Positions 63,145-64,000 of a stretch of DNA of 64,000 bases are shown here, piece by piece. Made by a program: the position numbers and the translations under genes. This DNA comes from Streptomyces sp. 2131.1 (GTDB lineage Bacteria; Actinomycetota; Actinomycetes; Streptomycetales; Streptomycetaceae), in assembly GCF_900105515.1 (NCBI RefSeq), contig NZ_FNSY01000001.1:1364001-1428000 (forward strand), in the 5' to 3' direction. Position 1 is the stretch's first letter; the number at the start of each line of letters is the position of its first letter. A model generated the notes under the pieces. It worked only from the letters and a program-made list of their open reading frames with translations, was not told where the DNA came from and ran no database searches.

Positions 63145-64000
63145 ATGAGTGAGTTCCCGACGTTCCCGCCCGGCTTCGTCTTCGGCGCGGCCACCGCTTC
63201 GTACCAGATCGAGGGCGCCGCGCGGGAGGACGGCCGAGGTCCGTCCATCTGGGACACCTACAGCCACACGCCCGGGAAGACGGACGGCGGCGACACGGGC
63301 GACGTGGCCTGCGACCACTACCACCGCTACCGGGAGGACGTGGCGCTGCTGCGGGAGCTGGGCGTCGATTCGTACCGCTTCTCGATCGCCTGGTCGCGCA
63401 TCCTGCCCGAGGGATCCGGCGCGGTGAACCCGAAGGGCCTGGACTTCTACTCCCGGCTGGTGGACGAGCTTCTGGAGGCGGGCATCGAGCCGGCCGCCAC
63501 TCTCTACCACTGGGACCTGCCACAGGCCCTGGAGGACCGGGGCGGCTGGCGGGTACGGGAGACGGCCGAGCGGTTCGGCGAGTACACGGCGATCGTGGCC
63601 GAGCATTTGGCCGACCGGGTGCCGCGCTGGATCACCCTCAACGAACCGTGGTGCAGCGCCTTCCTCGGCTACTCCGTCGGCCGGCACGCGCCGGGCGCGA
63701 AGGAGGGGCGCGGTGCGCTGGCCGCCGCGCACCACCTGCTCGTCGGCCACGGCCTGGCGATGAAGGCCCTGCGCGCGGCGGGGGTCCGGGAGGCGGGCAT
63801 CACGCTCAACCTGGACCGCAATGTGCCGGCCGCCCCGACGGACGCCGACCGGGCCGCGGTCGTCCGCGCGGACACCCAGCACAACCTGGTGTGGACGGAG
63901 CCGATCCTCGCGGGCCGCTACCCGGCCACCGAGGAGGACACCTGGGGCGAGCTGATCACCGGGCAGGACTTCCGGCGCGAGGGCGACCTGGACCTGATCT
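63145..64000 (+). CDS. GH1 beta-glucosidase (5' part, cut by window end)
   Basis: The first 285 codons of a GH1 enzyme. [20 protein letters not shown] opens the barrel as usual, [16 protein letters not shown] and [16 protein letters not shown] follow, and WITLNEPWC holds the acid/base Glu167. The nucleophile (in ENG) lies beyond the window. No signal peptide, so it hydrolyses imported beta-glucosides. It starts 8 bases after the permease stop; a nearer ATG four bases upstream runs into a stop at once. It is the last visible gene of the importer operon. Confidence 0.9.
   Translation, partial: MSEFPTFPPGFVFGAATASYQIEGAAREDGRGPSIWDTYSHTPGKTDGGDTGDVACDHYHRYREDVALLRELGVDSYRFSIAWSRILPEGSGAVNPKGLDFYSRLVDELLEAGIEPAATLYHWDLPQALEDRGGWRVRETAERFGEYTAIVAEHLADRVPRWITLNEPWCSAFLGYSVGRHAPGAKEGRGALAAAHHLLVGHGLAMKALRAAGVREAGITLNLDRNVPAAPTDADRAAVVRADTQHNLVWTEPILAGRYPATEEDTWGELITGQDFRREGDLDLI

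Overview
The window is a high-GC actinobacterial chromosome segment, almost certainly Streptomyces. Strong third-position GC bias, many GTG starts, and several recognisable Streptomyces genes support this: the sporulation regulator whiI (preceded by a textbook sigma-WhiG promoter), hemE/hemG/hemQ, rok7B7-xylFGH and ngcEFG. From memory, the order from about 0.5 to 42.3 kb follows the SCO6045-to-SCO6005 block of S. coelicolor. No tRNA, rRNA, CRISPR array or replication origin was seen.

Layout. (i) 1-3.7 kb: the end of a Pth2-type peptidyl-tRNA hydrolase, then a translationally coupled pair of a DUF692 multinuclear iron oxygenase (MNIO) and a TIGR04222 membrane protein ending in a Gly/Ser/Cys repeat tail, then a TIGR04222 paralog without the tail. 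This looks like an uncharacterised peptide-modifying system. (ii) 3.8-16.3 kb: conserved core with heme synthesis (hemG-hemQ, hemE), a DUF4349 lipoprotein, a CoA-disulfide-reductase-like flavoprotein, a DUF3000 protein, whiI, an RNase D-like protein and the fadA-fadB beta-oxidation pair. (iii) 16.4-29.5 kb: a surface-glycopolymer locus. A five-gene minus-strand operon encodes a Stealth phosphotransferase, an unknown protein, a GT4-Stealth fusion, a PIG-L deacetylase fused to a beta-propeller, and an SGNH hydrolase with Ig-like repeats. Next to it are two free-standing beta-propeller paralogs and an LCP ligase. (iv) 29.7-33.8 kb: a NYN protein, an APC permease and dxs. (v) 33.9-46.7 kb: sugar uptake, with xylFGH and its ROK regulator, then ngcEFG (chitobiose/GlcNAc ABC uptake), with a DasR-box-like site over its predicted promoter, divergent from a GH92 alpha-mannosidase. 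(vi) 47.6-56.8 kb: a visibly AT-richer island with a class I lanthipeptide cluster (precursor, LanB, LanC, stand-alone SpaB_C protein, ABC exporter, GNAT), bounded on one side by a decayed IS element with intact inverted repeats and a 3-bp target duplication. (vii) 56.9-64 kb: a 5'-damaged esterase, a GH31 alpha-xylosidase, and a divergent sugar ABC operon ending in a GH1 beta-glucosidase cut by the window edge. A LacI-type operator sits over the GH31 promoter.

Most worth attention: the MNIO/Cys-tail system, the lanthipeptide cluster with its extra SpaB_C and GNAT enzymes, and the Stealth/PIG-L/propeller glycopolymer locus. All assignments come from reading sequence and remembered family motifs; no database search was run.
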